Positions 41,174 to 50,560 of a stretch of DNA of 64,000 nt are shown here, one piece after another. The stretch lies in NCBI GenBank assembly GCA_963727955.1, contig CAVSII010000005.1:248001-312000 (forward strand), written 5' to 3'. Numbering within the stretch: the stretch's first letter is position 1; every line of letters starts with the position of its first letter. The position numbers were made by a program, and so were the translations under genes. The stretch comes from Bog-756 sp963727955 (GTDB lineage: Bacteria; Actinomycetota; Acidimicrobiia; Acidimicrobiales; RAAP-2). The notes under the pieces were generated by a model. That model was not told the origin of the DNA. It was given only the letters and a program-made list of their open reading frames with translations, and did no database searches.

Positions 41174-43213
41174 TCAGGCGGCAGCCACCACCGGTGCGGC
41201 CAGGGAGTACCCGGCCAGCGACCCGAGGTACCGGGCGTCACCGTAGGCGTAGAGGGCGCCGTTCTGGCCCACGATCCAGTAGCCGAAACCGTCCGGGGTG
41301 GTCACCATCCCCACGATGGGGGCGGGGCCGGAAATGCCCTGACCCGGAACCGAACCGTGGAAGGAGGCGTTGCCGAAGGAGAACACGCCACCGTCCGAGC
41401 CGACCAGCCAGTACCCTCCGCCGTCGGGGGTGGCGGCCATGCCCACGATGGGCTTGGCCAGGGTCAACGACCCGGTCGACCCGTGGAAGCGGGCGTCGCC
41501 GAAGGAGAACACCCCGCCGTCGGCGGCCACCAGCCAGTAGCCCTTGCCGTCGGGGGTGGCGGCCATGCCCACGATGGGCTTGTTGAGGGTCAACGATCCG
41601 GTCGACCCGTAGAAGGTGGCGTCCCCGAAGGAGAACACCCCTCCGTCGGCGGCCACCAGCCAGTAGCCCTTGCCGTCGGGGGTGGCAGCCATGCCCACGA
41701 TGGGCTTGTTGAGGGTCAATGAACCGGTCGACCCGTGGAAGAGGGCGTTGCCGAAGGAGAACACCCCGCCGTCGGCGGCCACCAGCCAGTACCCTCCGTC
41801 GCCCGGGGTGGTGGCCGTGCCCACCACCGGCTGGTTGAGGTGCATGCCCCCGGCCGACCCGTGGTAGGCGTCGTTGCCGAAGGCGAAGACCCCGCCGTCG
41901 GCCCCGGCCATCACCAGTCCCTGCTGGCTGTTGGGCGGCAGGGTCAACTGTTCGATGAGGGCTTGCAGAGTGGTGTTGTTACCGATGTCATTGGCAGCGA
42001 AGCCGGTGGCGAAGCAGCCGTTGCCGGCCGCGCACGTCAGTCCGCTCAGATAGCCGAAGGCGATCACGTTGGGGGTGGGCTCGACCGACCAGGCCGAGCC
42101 GTTGAAGGCCTCGATGAACGGACTGGGCTGGCTGCCGTTGTTGTTGTTCTGGCCGCTGACCACATTGGTGGCACCGGTGGCCCAGCAGGCGGAGGCATCG
42201 GTACAGGTGACGGCGGTCAGGGTGTTACCCGACCCGGTCGGATTGGGGCTGGCGGTGGTGGTCCAGGCAGACCCGTTCCACTGGTCGATGAGGGTGGTGG
42301 TGGGATTGCCCGACGCATCCATGGTCGACCCCACCGCCCAGCAGTCGGACGGTCCGGCGCAGGTCACCCCGGACAGGTACTGCCCCAACGGACCGGTGGC
42401 GGCGGGAGGGGTGACGATCGACCACTCGCTCCCGTTCCAGTGTTCGACCAACGCGATCGAGCCGGCCACGTTGGGGACGTCCCCGGGCAGGAAGCCGTAC
42501 TGGATCTGATTGGGTCCGGCGAATCCAACCGCCCAGCAGTCCGAGGGGCTGGTGCAGGTGACTGCGTTGAACTGGTCGTAGGTCTGACCGGAAGACGGGG
42601 GGGAGGCCTGCGACCACCGTGAACCGTTCCACTGGTAGATGATGCCGTGGAGGGCGTTCTGCTTACCGTCGAGGGAGGTGCCCACTGCCACGCAGGAGGT
42701 GCTGTCGGCACAGGTGACCGACAGGAGGTAGCCGCTCACCACCGGAGTGGGGACGACCGACCAGGCCGAACCGTTCCAGTGCTCGGCCATGGTGACCGGG
42801 CTGTTGGTTCCGTTGACCTCCTCGGCGCCCACCGCCCAACAGTCCGAGCTGGTCACACAGGTCACCCCCCACAGCAGTGAGGCTTCGGTACCGCCCGGTG
42901 CGACGTCGGGACCGATCGACCAGGACGAACCGTTCCACCGTTCGGCGATGGCGCCGGGTTGCGAATTGTTGCCCAGGGAGGAAAAGGCACCGCCCACGGC
43001 CCAGCACTCCCAGGCGTTGGCGCAGGTTGTACCCATCAGCAGGGTCGACGAGCCGGTGTCGGGGGTGGTGATGATGTTCCATCCCGACGGGTTGGCCGCC
43101 TGAGCGCCGGGAACGGTCGAGATCAGGACGCAGAATCCGGCCAGGACGGCAGTCAGGCACAGGGCCAGGGGACGGATCCGCCGGGGAAGTGTCACGAACT
43201 TGTGCATCCCCAT
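41174..43213 (-). CDS. Secreted two-part propeller-repeat protein
   Basis: The 679-residue protein has a signal peptide (PLALCLTAVLAGFCVLIS, cleavage near AQAA). About six N-terminal repeats carry Cys-x5-Cys pairs and WNGSxW (for example CVTSSDCWAVG, WNGSAW). Six C-terminal repeats of about 42 residues have the form YWLVAADGGVFSFGDATFYG, then SLTLNKPIVGM. The last blade is diverged (NGALYAYGDARYLGS). The two modules match those at 33217 and 2173. Repeats in the second half are nearly identical at DNA level (about 41400-41790). Outer-surface location is likely; function is unknown. A GTCATC/GATGAC dyad lies just upstream of the start. Confidence 0.85.
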   Translation of the reverse strand: MGMHKFVTLPRRIRPLALCLTAVLAGFCVLISTVPGAQAANPSGWNIITTPDTGSSTLLMGTTCANAWECWAVGGAFSSLGNNSQPGAIAERWNGSSWSIGPDVAPGGTEASLLWGVTCVTSSDCWAVGAEEVNGTNSPVTMAEHWNGSAWSVVPTPVVSGYLLSVTCADSTSCVAVGTSLDGKQNALHGIIYQWNGSRWSQASPPSSGQTYDQFNAVTCTSPSDCWAVGFAGPNQIQYGFLPGDVPNVAGSIALVEHWNGSEWSIVTPPAATGPLGQYLSGVTCAGPSDCWAVGSTMDASGNPTTTLIDQWNGSAWTTTASPNPTGSGNTLTAVTCTDASACWATGATNVVSGQNNNNGSQPSPFIEAFNGSAWSVEPTPNVIAFGYLSGLTCAAGNGCFATGFAANDIGNNTTLQALIEQLTLPPNSQQGLVMAGADGGVFAFGNDAYHGSAGGMHLNQPVVGTATTPGDGGYWLVAADGGVFSFGNALFHGSTGSLTLNKPIVGMAATPDGKGYWLVAADGGVFSFGDATFYGSTGSLTLNKPIVGMAATPDGKGYWLVAADGGVFSFGDARFHGSTGSLTLAKPIVGMAATPDGGGYWLVGSDGGVFSFGNASFHGSVPGQGISGPAPIVGMVTTPDGFGYWIVGQNGALYAYGDARYLGSLAGYSLAAPVVAAA

Positions 43214-43218
43214 CTATC

Positions 43219-43233
43219 GTCATCACCGATGAC
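43219..43233. promoter_or_regulatory. Short dyad in divergent promoter region
   Basis: GTCATC-ACC-GATGAC lies six bases upstream of the propeller gene start and about 120 bases upstream of the aldolase-like gene. It could be an operator for one or both. Confidence 0.3.
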
Positions 43234-43349
43234 AGCTTGAGGAACCACGCACCAGCATGTGGTGGATCAGGCACGAATGCCCAGCTGACGCCCAGACTGG
43301 GCGGCCCTTCGGCGGGGGAGTCGGGCATCGGCGTGGCTACGCTTCGGCC

Positions 43350-44342
43350 ATGCGATCGGGGGAGCTGACCACGCCTGCCCTGGTCGTCGACCAGCGCCTC
43401 CTCGAGCACAATCTGGCCACCATGACGGCAGCCCTGCCCGGCGGGAGGCTGCGCCCCCATGTCAAGGCTCACAAGTGCACGGCGCTGGCCGCCCGGCAGG
43501 CGGCTGAGGGTCACCGCTCCTTCACCTGCGCCACCATCCGCGAGATGGAGGGGTTGACGGCGGCCGGCCTGGGCGACGATCTCCTGTTGGCCAACGAGGT
43601 GGTCGACGCCACCCGGCTCGGTGCCCTGGTGGGCGGTGGCGCTCGGGTCACGCTGGCCGTCGACTCGGAGGAGACGGTGGATGCGGCTGTCTCCGCCGGC
43701 GTTCCCGAGGTGCTCATCGACGTCAACATCGGACTCCCCCGTTGTGGGTGCGAGCCCGGGGAGGCCGGCCGTCTGGCCGAGCAGGCCCGGCGCCGGGGGT
43801 TGGAGGTGCGCGGCGTGATGGGCTACGAGGGACACGTGGTCGGACAGGTCGACCGGGATGTGCGCCGGGATCTGCTCGAGGCGTCGATGGAACTGCTGAC
43901 GGCCGCCCACCGGGATGTCGGTGGCGACGTCGTCTCCGCCGGCGGTACCGGGACCTACGACCTCAACCGGGTGGCCACCGAGATTCAGGCCGGTTCCTAC
44001 GCCCTGATGGACACCGCCTACGACCAGCTCGACCTCCCCTTCGCGCCCGCCCTCTCCATTCTGGCCACGGTCATATCGGTGGCCCGGAACTGGGCGGTGG
44101 CCGACTGCGGTCTCAAAGCACTGGGGATGGACCACGGGAACCCGTCGATGGCCGGCGCCGAGGTTCTCTTCTGTTCCGATGAGCACATCACCTTCGTGCC
44201 CGAAGGCCGGGTTCGGGTGGGCGACCGCATCCGGGTCCTGCCGGCCCACGTCGATCCGACCGTCGCCTACCACGACCGCCTGCACCTGCTCGACGGCGAG
44301 GACGTGGTCGAGAGTTGGCCGGTCGACTTGCGGGGCTGGTAA
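43350..44342 (+). CDS. D-threonine aldolase-like PLP enzyme
   Basis: The 330-residue protein has an N-terminal alanine-racemase-like barrel. The PLP Lys is in LRPHVKAHKCTALAARQ (about residue 39). MGYEGHVVGQVD and VVSAGGTGTYDLNR follow. The C-terminal domain has the metal-site region VLPAHVDPTVAYHDRL. This is the layout of metal-dependent D-threonine aldolase or D-serine dehydratase-like proteins, which cleave D-beta-hydroxy amino acids. The exact substrate cannot be settled. The ATG at 43350 was chosen because the family begins close to TTPALVVD. Confidence 0.85.
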   Translation: MRSGELTTPALVVDQRLLEHNLATMTAALPGGRLRPHVKAHKCTALAARQAAEGHRSFTCATIREMEGLTAAGLGDDLLLANEVVDATRLGALVGGGARVTLAVDSEETVDAAVSAGVPEVLIDVNIGLPRCGCEPGEAGRLAEQARRRGLEVRGVMGYEGHVVGQVDRDVRRDLLEASMELLTAAHRDVGGDVVSAGGTGTYDLNRVATEIQAGSYALMDTAYDQLDLPFAPALSILATVISVARNWAVADCGLKALGMDHGNPSMAGAEVLFCSDEHITFVPEGRVRVGDRIRVLPAHVDPTVAYHDRLHLLDGEDVVESWPVDLRGW

Positions 44343-44407
44343 ACCCCGGTCCTGCCCGGTGCGCCTTGTCGGTCTGGTCGACAGCGGAGCCGGGGGGGGA
44401 CCTTTGT

Positions 44408-46627
44408 TCAGTCCCCTTCGTTGTCCACGGGGGCGTTGAGCCTGATGTTGGCCAAGCTGCCCAGGTTGGCGGCATCGCCGTAGCGGAGGCTGGCGCCGTT
44501 GCTCTCGGCCAGCCAGTAGCCGTGACCGGTCGGGGAAGGAGCCAGACCGACCACGGCGGCGGAGGTCGAGCCGAGTCCCGAACCCTCGAAGGCGGCGTCT
44601 CCGAAGGCGAACACCCCACCGTCGGCGGCGACCAGCCAGTAGCCTCCGCCGTCGTTGGTGGCGGTCATGCCCACGACCGGTGCGTTGAGGTGGAGGCTGC
44701 CGGCCGAGCCGTGTCCACCGGCACTACCGAAGGGGTAGACCTGGCCATTGACGCCGACCAACCAGTAGCCGGCACCGTTCGGCGTGGGTGCGATGCCGAC
44801 GATGTCGTGGACGGAAATGCCGCGACCGGGTAGGGAGCCGAAGTAGCGGGCGTTTCCGAAACCGAAGACCCCGCCGTCGGCGCCCACCTGCCAGTAGCCC
44901 CCGCCACTGGGGGTGGAGGTGATGTCGGTGATGTCGCTGACAGACACGTGTGACCCGGGCAAGGACCCGAAGTAGCGGGCATTGCCGAAGGCGAACACAC
45001 CCCCGTCGGTGCCCACCAGCCAGTAGCCCTGGTTGGTGGCCGTGGCGGTGATGCCCACGATGTTGCGCACGTTGACGTCCACGCCGGGGAGCGAGCCGAA
45101 GTAGCGGTCAGCCCCGAAGTCGAAAACCCCACCGTCGGAGGCCACGTCCCGGAAGCCCTGTCGGCGGGGGTTGATCGCCGGCGGAATGCGCACGGGTGGC
45201 GCCGTCGTGGTGGTGGTTGGTGGAGGTGCTGCCCCCACCACCACGGTCACGTTGACGAACCCCTCGATTTCGTTGGTCGTTCCCGTTGATCCGATGGTGA
45301 AGGTGTAGGAGCCGGTGGCGGTGGGGGTCCCGACCAGCGAGTCGGTCAGACCCGTGGTGGAGCTGAGACCGAGGCCGGGAGGCAGCGAACCGTCGCTCAC
45401 CACCCAGTGGTAGGAGGGGTCGCCGAATGACTCCGAGGAGGCCAGGTCGGCGGTGTAGGGAACCCCCAGGGTGGCCGCCTGGGTGCAGGCCGTGTAGATC
45501 ACCGAACCGCTGCCTTCGTTGGTGGCCTGGGTGCCGGAGAAACTGGGTTCCCTAACCAGGGGGGAGAGGAAGTTGGCGCCGCCGCCGCCACCACCGCCGC
45601 CACCACCTGAGACGGACCACCCTTCGGGGAGGGGTGTTTCGTTGGGCAGGTTGGCTCCGTCGGTGGTGCCGTTGGTGAACAGGTAGGACGAGGCGCCCCC
45701 GCCGCCGCCCGTCCAGCCGCCGCCGCCTCCTCCGCCGCCGCCGAGCCAGTCGTTGGTGCTCTCCGAGGATTGGATGCCGCCGACACCGCCGTCACCCGAG
45801 CCCGAGGAGGCAGGGGAGGCGGACCCGCTCTGTCCGGCCAGATCGCCGGTGCCCCCTGCACCCGGGGCGTTGGCGCCGGCCGGCCCCCCCGGCTCGCCAT
45901 TGCTGCCCGGGGTTCCCGCCGACCCCGCCGTCGATCCCCCGCCTCCGCCATGGCCGCCGGTGGCGCTGGTGAAGTCTTCGGAGACGTCGGCGGCGTTGCT
46001 GGCGCCGCCCCCGCCGCCGCCGGCCACCAACAGGGGGGTGGTCGAGGTGGTAGGGGTGTGGGTCCCCAGAAAGAGGAACGAGGCCGCCCCACCACCACCG
46101 CCGTTTTGGGCGAAGACCCCGTTGAGGTCACCGACCACGGCCCCACCGGCGTTCCCGCCGGCCCCTTCCCCTCCCGGGGCCTGGCTGGACCCACCCGGAT
46201 TGGTGATCGTGCCCTCCGAGTTGGTCCCGCCACCACTCTCGCCCTGCCCACCGATATCGATCTGGTAGGGCTCGCCACCGGTGACGGTGGCCGTTCCCTC
46301 GGCTTCACCCCCCAATCCCGAACCGCCCCCGTTGGCCCCCGTTCCTCCGCCCTCGAATCCCTCGCCGCCGATGTTGCCGTAGACGGTGAAGGTGGCCGAG
46401 CAGGTATTGGCCGGAACCGTCTCGTTGAGCGCTTCAGCCTCGCCGGCGGTGAAGGACGTTCCGGTGGTGAGGGTGACCGGCGTCAGGTGGGGCCGGGCCG
46501 TGGCCGACGCTCCCGACCCTTTCATGACGGCGATCGACACGCCGGCCAGTACCACCGCTCCCAGCGCCACGGCCGGGGCCCTGAGCCGTCTCGTCTGTCG
46601 ACCGTCCGACCCACGTGGCGTGCTCAT
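44408..46627 (-). CDS. Secreted Gly-rich protein with six-repeat propeller
   Basis: The ATG at 46627 follows GGGGAGG. The 739-residue product has an N-terminal membrane/signal segment (RAPAVALGAVVLAGVSIAV). A Gly-rich domain (about 70-355) has many runs of Gly, interrupted by PYQIDIGGQG and PLLVAGGGGGG, as in Gly-rich/ALK-type domains. A putative-Ig-like segment (SYHWVVSDGSLPPGLGLSST) and a Thr-rich linker follow. Six C-terminal repeats have the form YWLVGTDGGVFAFGNARYFG. The same propeller module occurs at 33217 and 41174. It is likely exported; the function is unknown. The low-complexity Gly region may be hard to assemble. Confidence 0.85.
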   Translation of the reverse strand: MSTPRGSDGRQTRRLRAPAVALGAVVLAGVSIAVMKGSGASATARPHLTPVTLTTGTSFTAGEAEALNETVPANTCSATFTVYGNIGGEGFEGGGTGANGGGSGLGGEAEGTATVTGGEPYQIDIGGQGESGGGTNSEGTITNPGGSSQAPGGEGAGGNAGGAVVGDLNGVFAQNGGGGGAASFLFLGTHTPTTSTTPLLVAGGGGGGASNAADVSEDFTSATGGHGGGGGSTAGSAGTPGSNGEPGGPAGANAPGAGGTGDLAGQSGSASPASSGSGDGGVGGIQSSESTNDWLGGGGGGGGGWTGGGGGASSYLFTNGTTDGANLPNETPLPEGWSVSGGGGGGGGGGANFLSPLVREPSFSGTQATNEGSGSVIYTACTQAATLGVPYTADLASSESFGDPSYHWVVSDGSLPPGLGLSSTTGLTDSLVGTPTATGSYTFTIGSTGTTNEIEGFVNVTVVVGAAPPPTTTTTAPPVRIPPAINPRRQGFRDVASDGGVFDFGADRYFGSLPGVDVNVRNIVGITATATNQGYWLVGTDGGVFAFGNARYFGSLPGSHVSVSDITDITSTPSGGGYWQVGADGGVFGFGNARYFGSLPGRGISVHDIVGIAPTPNGAGYWLVGVNGQVYPFGSAGGHGSAGSLHLNAPVVGMTATNDGGGYWLVAADGGVFAFGDAAFEGSGLGSTSAAVVGLAPSPTGHGYWLAESNGASLRYGDAANLGSLANIRLNAPVDNEGD

Positions 46628-46839
46628 GGGAACCTCCCCGCTCGAGGCCCACCGGGCCGGTGAGGAGAAGATACATGAGCGGTCCCGGCGCGGCCGATCA
46701 TTGGCGTGCCACGTCATGGGCGAGTCATCCGCGGTGAGCGCCCGCGTCGGTGGCCGGCATGGCACAGGCCACATGCATCGCCGGCGCCACTCCGAAACAA
46801 GCACTGTTGGTGCAGAGGGGACCGCTCTCCACCGTCGGC

Positions 46840-47100
46840 AACAGGCAGGTTCGGTGTCTCCTCCATCAATCTGGCCACCTGTTCGCCCAACGGGGGCACC
46901 TCGGTATCCATCACCGTGACGGGCTTCACTGGGGCCACGGCGGTCAAGTTCGGCACCACCGAGGCCACCAGCTTTGTCGTCCACTCGGCCACCTCCGTCA
47001 CAGCCGTCTCCCCCGAGGGGACAGGGTGGGTCGACGTCATCGTGACCACCAAGAGGGCACGTCGGCCAAGGTGGCGGCCGACAAGTTCAGCTACTCCTGA
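46840..47100 (+). pseudogene. IPT/TIG-domain relic
   Basis: The plus strand reads an IPT/TIG Ig-like domain: SPNGGTSVSITVTGFTGATA, KFGTTEATSF and VDVIVTT. After one frame change near 47050 it continues GTSAKVAADKFSYS and a stop at 47100. There is no start codon or signal peptide in frame. It is probably what is left of a secreted protein. Confidence 0.65.
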
Positions 47101-47255
47101 CCGGGGTCGGCGGTCTTTGCCGAGCTGGTCTCCCGGTTTCGGAGAACGACCATCGCCGGGTATTGGCCGTTTTGCGCTTTCTCAAGTCGTGGACTTCGAA
47201 CGCAGACGCGCTTCGGCACTCCGCACTGGAAGCGGTGGCGGGAGTTCTGTTCAGG

Positions 47256-47330
47256 GCCCTGCCTGTCAGTGCCCTGCGTGTCAGTGCCGTGCGTGTCAGG
47301 GCCCTGCGTGTCAGTGCTGTGCGTGCAGCT
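47256..47330 (-). repeat. Five 15-bp tandem repeats at the end of the SRPBCC gene
   Basis: The units read GCCCTGCGTGTCAGT with small changes (47256, 47271, 47286, 47301, 47316). The last unit encodes the final residues of the minus-strand gene, and its stop codon lies in the next unit. Because the unit length is a multiple of three, units read downstream in the same frame each contain a TGA. Confidence 0.8.
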
Positions 47331-47802
47331 GCTCTTCGATGGCCTGAGCCTCGATGTCGAGCCGGCGCAGGACACCGGGCATGATGCGTCGCTCAGCCAT
47401 GCCACCGATGCCCGGTACCGCCACGATCAGCTCGCCATCCATGCGTCGCACGGTGCCGCCGCCGGCTGCGGTGAGCACGAAATCAGAAGAACCGTGGAGT
47501 CGCTTGGGATCCTTCTCAGCCTCGAAGCTGACCACGCCGGAACCGGCCGACCGGTCGGCTCGGGTCTCTTGGATCCAGACCAGACGGCTCGACCCCAGCA
47601 GTCGGTGGGCCAGGGGATCCAGATTTCCCACATAGTTGTATCGGAGCCGCAGCACGGTGACATCCCCCGTCTCGCTGCGTTCGAGTAGCTCGGGCTTGCT
47701 CAGGTCGGGAAGGGCGAGGTCGAGGTAGAAGGCAGAGTCGACCATCAGGGCCTCGACGGCCTGCACCGATCCACTGAACTGGTGCTCGGCGTGGAAACGC
47801 AC
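47311..47802 (-). CDS. DUF2505/SRPBCC-like protein
   Basis: The GTG at 47802 begins VRFHAEHQFSGSVQAVEALM, the usual start of DUF2505 proteins. The 163-residue product continues with LELLERSETGDVTVLRLRYN-like text (PELLERSETGDVTVLRLRYN), VSFEAEKDPKRLHGSSDFVL and a C-terminal helix. The family has the START/Bet v1 fold with an internal hydrophobic pocket; the ligand is unknown. No clear ribosome-binding site is seen. The gene lies downstream of the crotonase gene, in the same direction, and ends in a tandem repeat. Confidence 0.8.
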   Translation of the reverse strand: MRFHAEHQFSGSVQAVEALMVDSAFYLDLALPDLSKPELLERSETGDVTVLRLRYNYVGNLDPLAHRLLGSSRLVWIQETRADRSAGSGVVSFEAEKDPKRLHGSSDFVLTAAGGGTVRRMDGELIVAVPGIGGMAERRIMPGVLRRLDIEAQAIEEQLHAQH

Positions 47803-47915
47803 CGTCAGATTCTGACACGGTTGGTTCTGTCGATCCCTCCGGTATTTGTGAGCCAGACGACCTCGAGGAGTGCGACGTAGACGGCACTCGGTTGGGCTGC
47901 GACTCAGCTGCGAGA

Positions 47916-48689
47916 TCAATCGACAGTGGAGTCTGCCTTGCTCAGGGTCCGAAAGGTCTCCCGATCGGCGGCCAGGCCACCCCGGATTGCGTCGATGGCG
48001 GCCGCTCTGGCCAGAATCTTTGTGGTGGCATGAGCGCGCCGGTCAAGCCCGTCGAAATCCTTGGCAATCGAGATTGCCACGGACAAGAGGTCGGCATCCG
48101 GAACGACTCGGTCCAAGAACCCGGCGGCAACGCCGTCCAAGGGAGTGTAGGCCTCGGCCAGGATGACGGCCCGATTGAAATGGGCAGGGGCGAGCCTCTG
48201 GCGACAGATCTCGATGGCGGCCCGAGGCATGGTGAGGCCGATGGCCACCTCGTTGGCAACCAGGCGGTGCGGGCCTTCAACGCCGATGCGGTAGTCCACC
48301 GACAGCAGGAGGAAGCTGCCCATGGCAACGGCGTGACCGTTGCAGGCAATGACCACGGGATTCGGGTGCTCGAGGAGACGAAGGGCCAGGAGGAATCCTT
48401 GCTCGAGCATCAGAGCGGCGTCAGGGCCGCCTCCACCGAGGACTTTCAGATCGAAACCACCCGAGAAGATGCCGGGGCGTCCGGTCAAGACAACAATCGC
48501 ATCTTCCGATTGGGCACGATCGAGCGCCTCATTGAGGGCCGCCAGCATCGGCAGCGACAGGGCGTTGGCCTTGCCGTCGTCCATGGCGATGGTGGCGATG
48601 CCGTCGGTTACTTGGCAGGAGACCAGTTCACCCACACGGGCATTATCCACCACTTGAAGGGTCACCCGCAGGTGCCGGTAGCGGCGCAT
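47916..48689 (-). CDS. Crotonase/enoyl-CoA hydratase family protein
   Basis: The start is uncertain (ATG at 48689; GTG at 48635 also fits). The product of about 257 residues has ELVSCQVTDGIATIAMDDGK, the oxyanion-hole block GRPGIFSGGFDL, and the second half ACNGHAVAMGSFLLLSVDYR. ANEVAIGLTMPRAAIEICRQ and RLAPAHFNRAVILAEAY follow. The catalytic Glu pair of true hydratases is not obvious (AMGSF in place of AGGAE). It is probably a beta-oxidation-like or other CoA enzyme with a different reaction. Confidence 0.85.
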   Translation of the reverse strand: MRRYRHLRVTLQVVDNARVGELVSCQVTDGIATIAMDDGKANALSLPMLAALNEALDRAQSEDAIVVLTGRPGIFSGGFDLKVLGGGGPDAALMLEQGFLLALRLLEHPNPVVIACNGHAVAMGSFLLLSVDYRIGVEGPHRLVANEVAIGLTMPRAAIEICRQRLAPAHFNRAVILAEAYTPLDGVAAGFLDRVVPDADLLSVAISIAKDFDGLDRRAHATTKILARAAAIDAIRGGLAADRETFRTLSKADSTVD

Positions 48690-48853
48690 CGTCACGCCGA
48701 ACCCGCCGCCTATTGGGCGGCCAATGATCCTCCCGTTTCCCAAAGCCCTCCGATGCGCGGTCTGCACTATTGGGCTTTGGCGTGCCCCCGGGTTGCCCGG
48801 GCGCGCCCCACACACCGGGTCGGACCCGTCTGATCATCGTCAATAATGAGCTG

Positions 48854-49498
48854 GTGGATGCGCTCGCTCTTTTTGACCTGGACAACACCCTGTTGAACCG
48901 CCAGAGGGCGTTCGTCCTGTGGGCCTCCGGTTTTATGGCGGCCAACAACCTGGATGATGACGCTCTTGCCATCATCGTTCGCGCAGATGCCGATGGGGCG
49001 GCACCTCGTGAGGACTTCTTTTCGGAGCTACGAAGAGAGTTGGGCGTCACCACACAGGTGGACCACCTGCTCGCCGATTATTACAGGCAGTACCCGTCCA
49101 AATTCTCTGTCCAACCGGCGACGATCGAAGGAATCCGGTTGCTTCGAGCGTCTGGCTTCAAGGTTGGCGTGGTCACCAACGGCCCACCTTCGCAATGGAG
49201 CAAACTGGAGGCGGTCGGCATGGAGAACGAGTTCGACGCCGTCTGTATCTCGGCGGTGGTGGGCTCGTGGAAGCCAGATCTATCAATCTTCAGAGCGGCT
49301 GCTCGGGCCTGTAACGTTGCCCTCGAAGGTTGGATGGTTGGTGACTCACCAGAAGCTGACATCGTTGGCGGTGCGAACGCTGGGCTGAAGACGATCTGGA
49401 TGGCTCGCGGTCGAAACTGGACGCTGGACGGCCTCATGCCCGACCACATCGTTGATTCGATCTTTCAGGCCATCGAGGTGATCCTAAAGTCCGACTAG
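48854..49498 (+). CDS. HAD-superfamily hydrolase
   Basis: The 214-residue protein starts with GTG at 48854 (VDALALFDLDNTLLNRQRAF). It has HAD motif I (DLDNT), II (VVTNG), III (KPDLSIF) and IV (VGDSPEADIVGGANAG). A helical cap lies between motifs I and II, a type I cap. It is expected to dephosphorylate a small molecule such as a sugar phosphate or nucleotide. It is divergent from the crotonase gene; no clear ribosome-binding site is seen. Confidence 0.85.
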   Translation: MDALALFDLDNTLLNRQRAFVLWASGFMAANNLDDDALAIIVRADADGAAPREDFFSELRRELGVTTQVDHLLADYYRQYPSKFSVQPATIEGIRLLRASGFKVGVVTNGPPSQWSKLEAVGMENEFDAVCISAVVGSWKPDLSIFRAAARACNVALEGWMVGDSPEADIVGGANAGLKTIWMARGRNWTLDGLMPDHIVDSIFQAIEVILKSD

Positions 49499-49545
49499 GG
49501 GTGCGATCGGCCCTAGCTGTTCTGCCCAGCCGGGTTGTTGGGCCG

Positions 49546-50472
49546 TCAATGGGCAAAGAGGTGATACCCCGCATACGCCCAGGCCACTACCAGTAGGACG
49601 TTTGCCGCCGTCGGGGAGGTGATGAGCCGTAAGAACTCTTCGCCGTTGGCCAGTCGGCCGCCGGAGCGGCGAGCAAAAACATCGACGAGCACGATGGCAA
49701 CCACGATCCCCAACCAGAAAGCCACACCGGTCGGCCGACTGGACGGAAGGAGGAGCGCCGGCATCGTGGCCGGTACGTGGGTAAACATCACCGAAGCTAG
49801 GGGTGGACTTCTCTCCGCGCCGCGCCGGTGGAAAGAAGAGGGGTGATCCACGACGGGCGCCCGTGCACGCGCCGCCCCGTAGCCCAGTCCGATAAGCATC
49901 CACACCAGGAGCATCGCTGCGTTCAAAGGTCGAAAGGCCTGGGTGAGTGCGCTTATTGTCAGATGGGCCTGGTGTGTGCCCGTGTCGATTCCGAGGATCT
50001 CCCAGGCCAACACCACCAGAGCCAGCCCCAGCCAAAGCGAGACTCCCACCAGTGCGTGACGAACTCCCCCTCGGCCTGTTCGCGGCCACGGCTCCCGTGC
50101 CGGTTCGAGTCGTAAACCTGGTTTACGTCCGCGCCGGCCCTGCCAGAACAGCAGGTCGACCACTATGACAGCGGCGAGCGAGAAAGTCCACGTGACGACA
50201 GCCGAAGGCGTGGAACGATGGAAGCCGCTCACCCACCCGCACCAGGCGCACAGCGCTAGTCCGCTGAAGGCGACGACGAAGCCACGCTCACGGTGCACGC
50301 TTTGGTATATCCCGAATAGGCGGGCCACCGCTGTCACGATTGGTCCAGCACGAGAGATGCCGGACCGGTCGGTGGCGAGCACGAGATCAGCCGCGGCGGA
50401 TGCGGGTCTCGGCCCGGTCGACCGGCGCCTGTTGCCCTTGAAGCCCAAGACCTTGCCGTTGCCAAGTGTCAT
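49546..50472 (-). CDS. Multi-pass membrane protein of unknown function
   Basis: The ATG at 50472 begins MTLGNGKVLGFKGNRRRSTG. The 308-residue product has about seven hydrophobic segments, including VVAFSGLALCAWCGWVSGF, VTWTFSLAAVIVVDLLFW and ALVGVSLWLGLALVVLAWEI. Further segments are LNAAMLLVWMLIGLGYG, GVAFWLGIVVAIVLVDVFA and NVLLVVAWAYAGYHLF. I do not recognise the family. It is divergent from the dienelactone hydrolase gene. It is intact over its full length. Confidence 0.65.
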   Translation of the reverse strand: MTLGNGKVLGFKGNRRRSTGPRPASAAADLVLATDRSGISRAGPIVTAVARLFGIYQSVHRERGFVVAFSGLALCAWCGWVSGFHRSTPSAVVTWTFSLAAVIVVDLLFWQGRRGRKPGLRLEPAREPWPRTGRGGVRHALVGVSLWLGLALVVLAWEILGIDTGTHQAHLTISALTQAFRPLNAAMLLVWMLIGLGYGAARARAPVVDHPSSFHRRGAERSPPLASVMFTHVPATMPALLLPSSRPTGVAFWLGIVVAIVLVDVFARRSGGRLANGEEFLRLITSPTAANVLLVVAWAYAGYHLFAH

Positions 50473-50560
50473 GATCGAAGATCCCCCCGATGGCCAGTCG
50501 TCCGTGACCCTCAGGTCCGTCTGGCCCGCAGCGAACCCAGGGTCCGATGCCTGTAGGGTC

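Noticed and set aside
45753..46268. Plus-strand Pro-rich frame
   Set aside because: It is the antisense of the Gly-rich domain (GGN codons read as NCC), not a gene.
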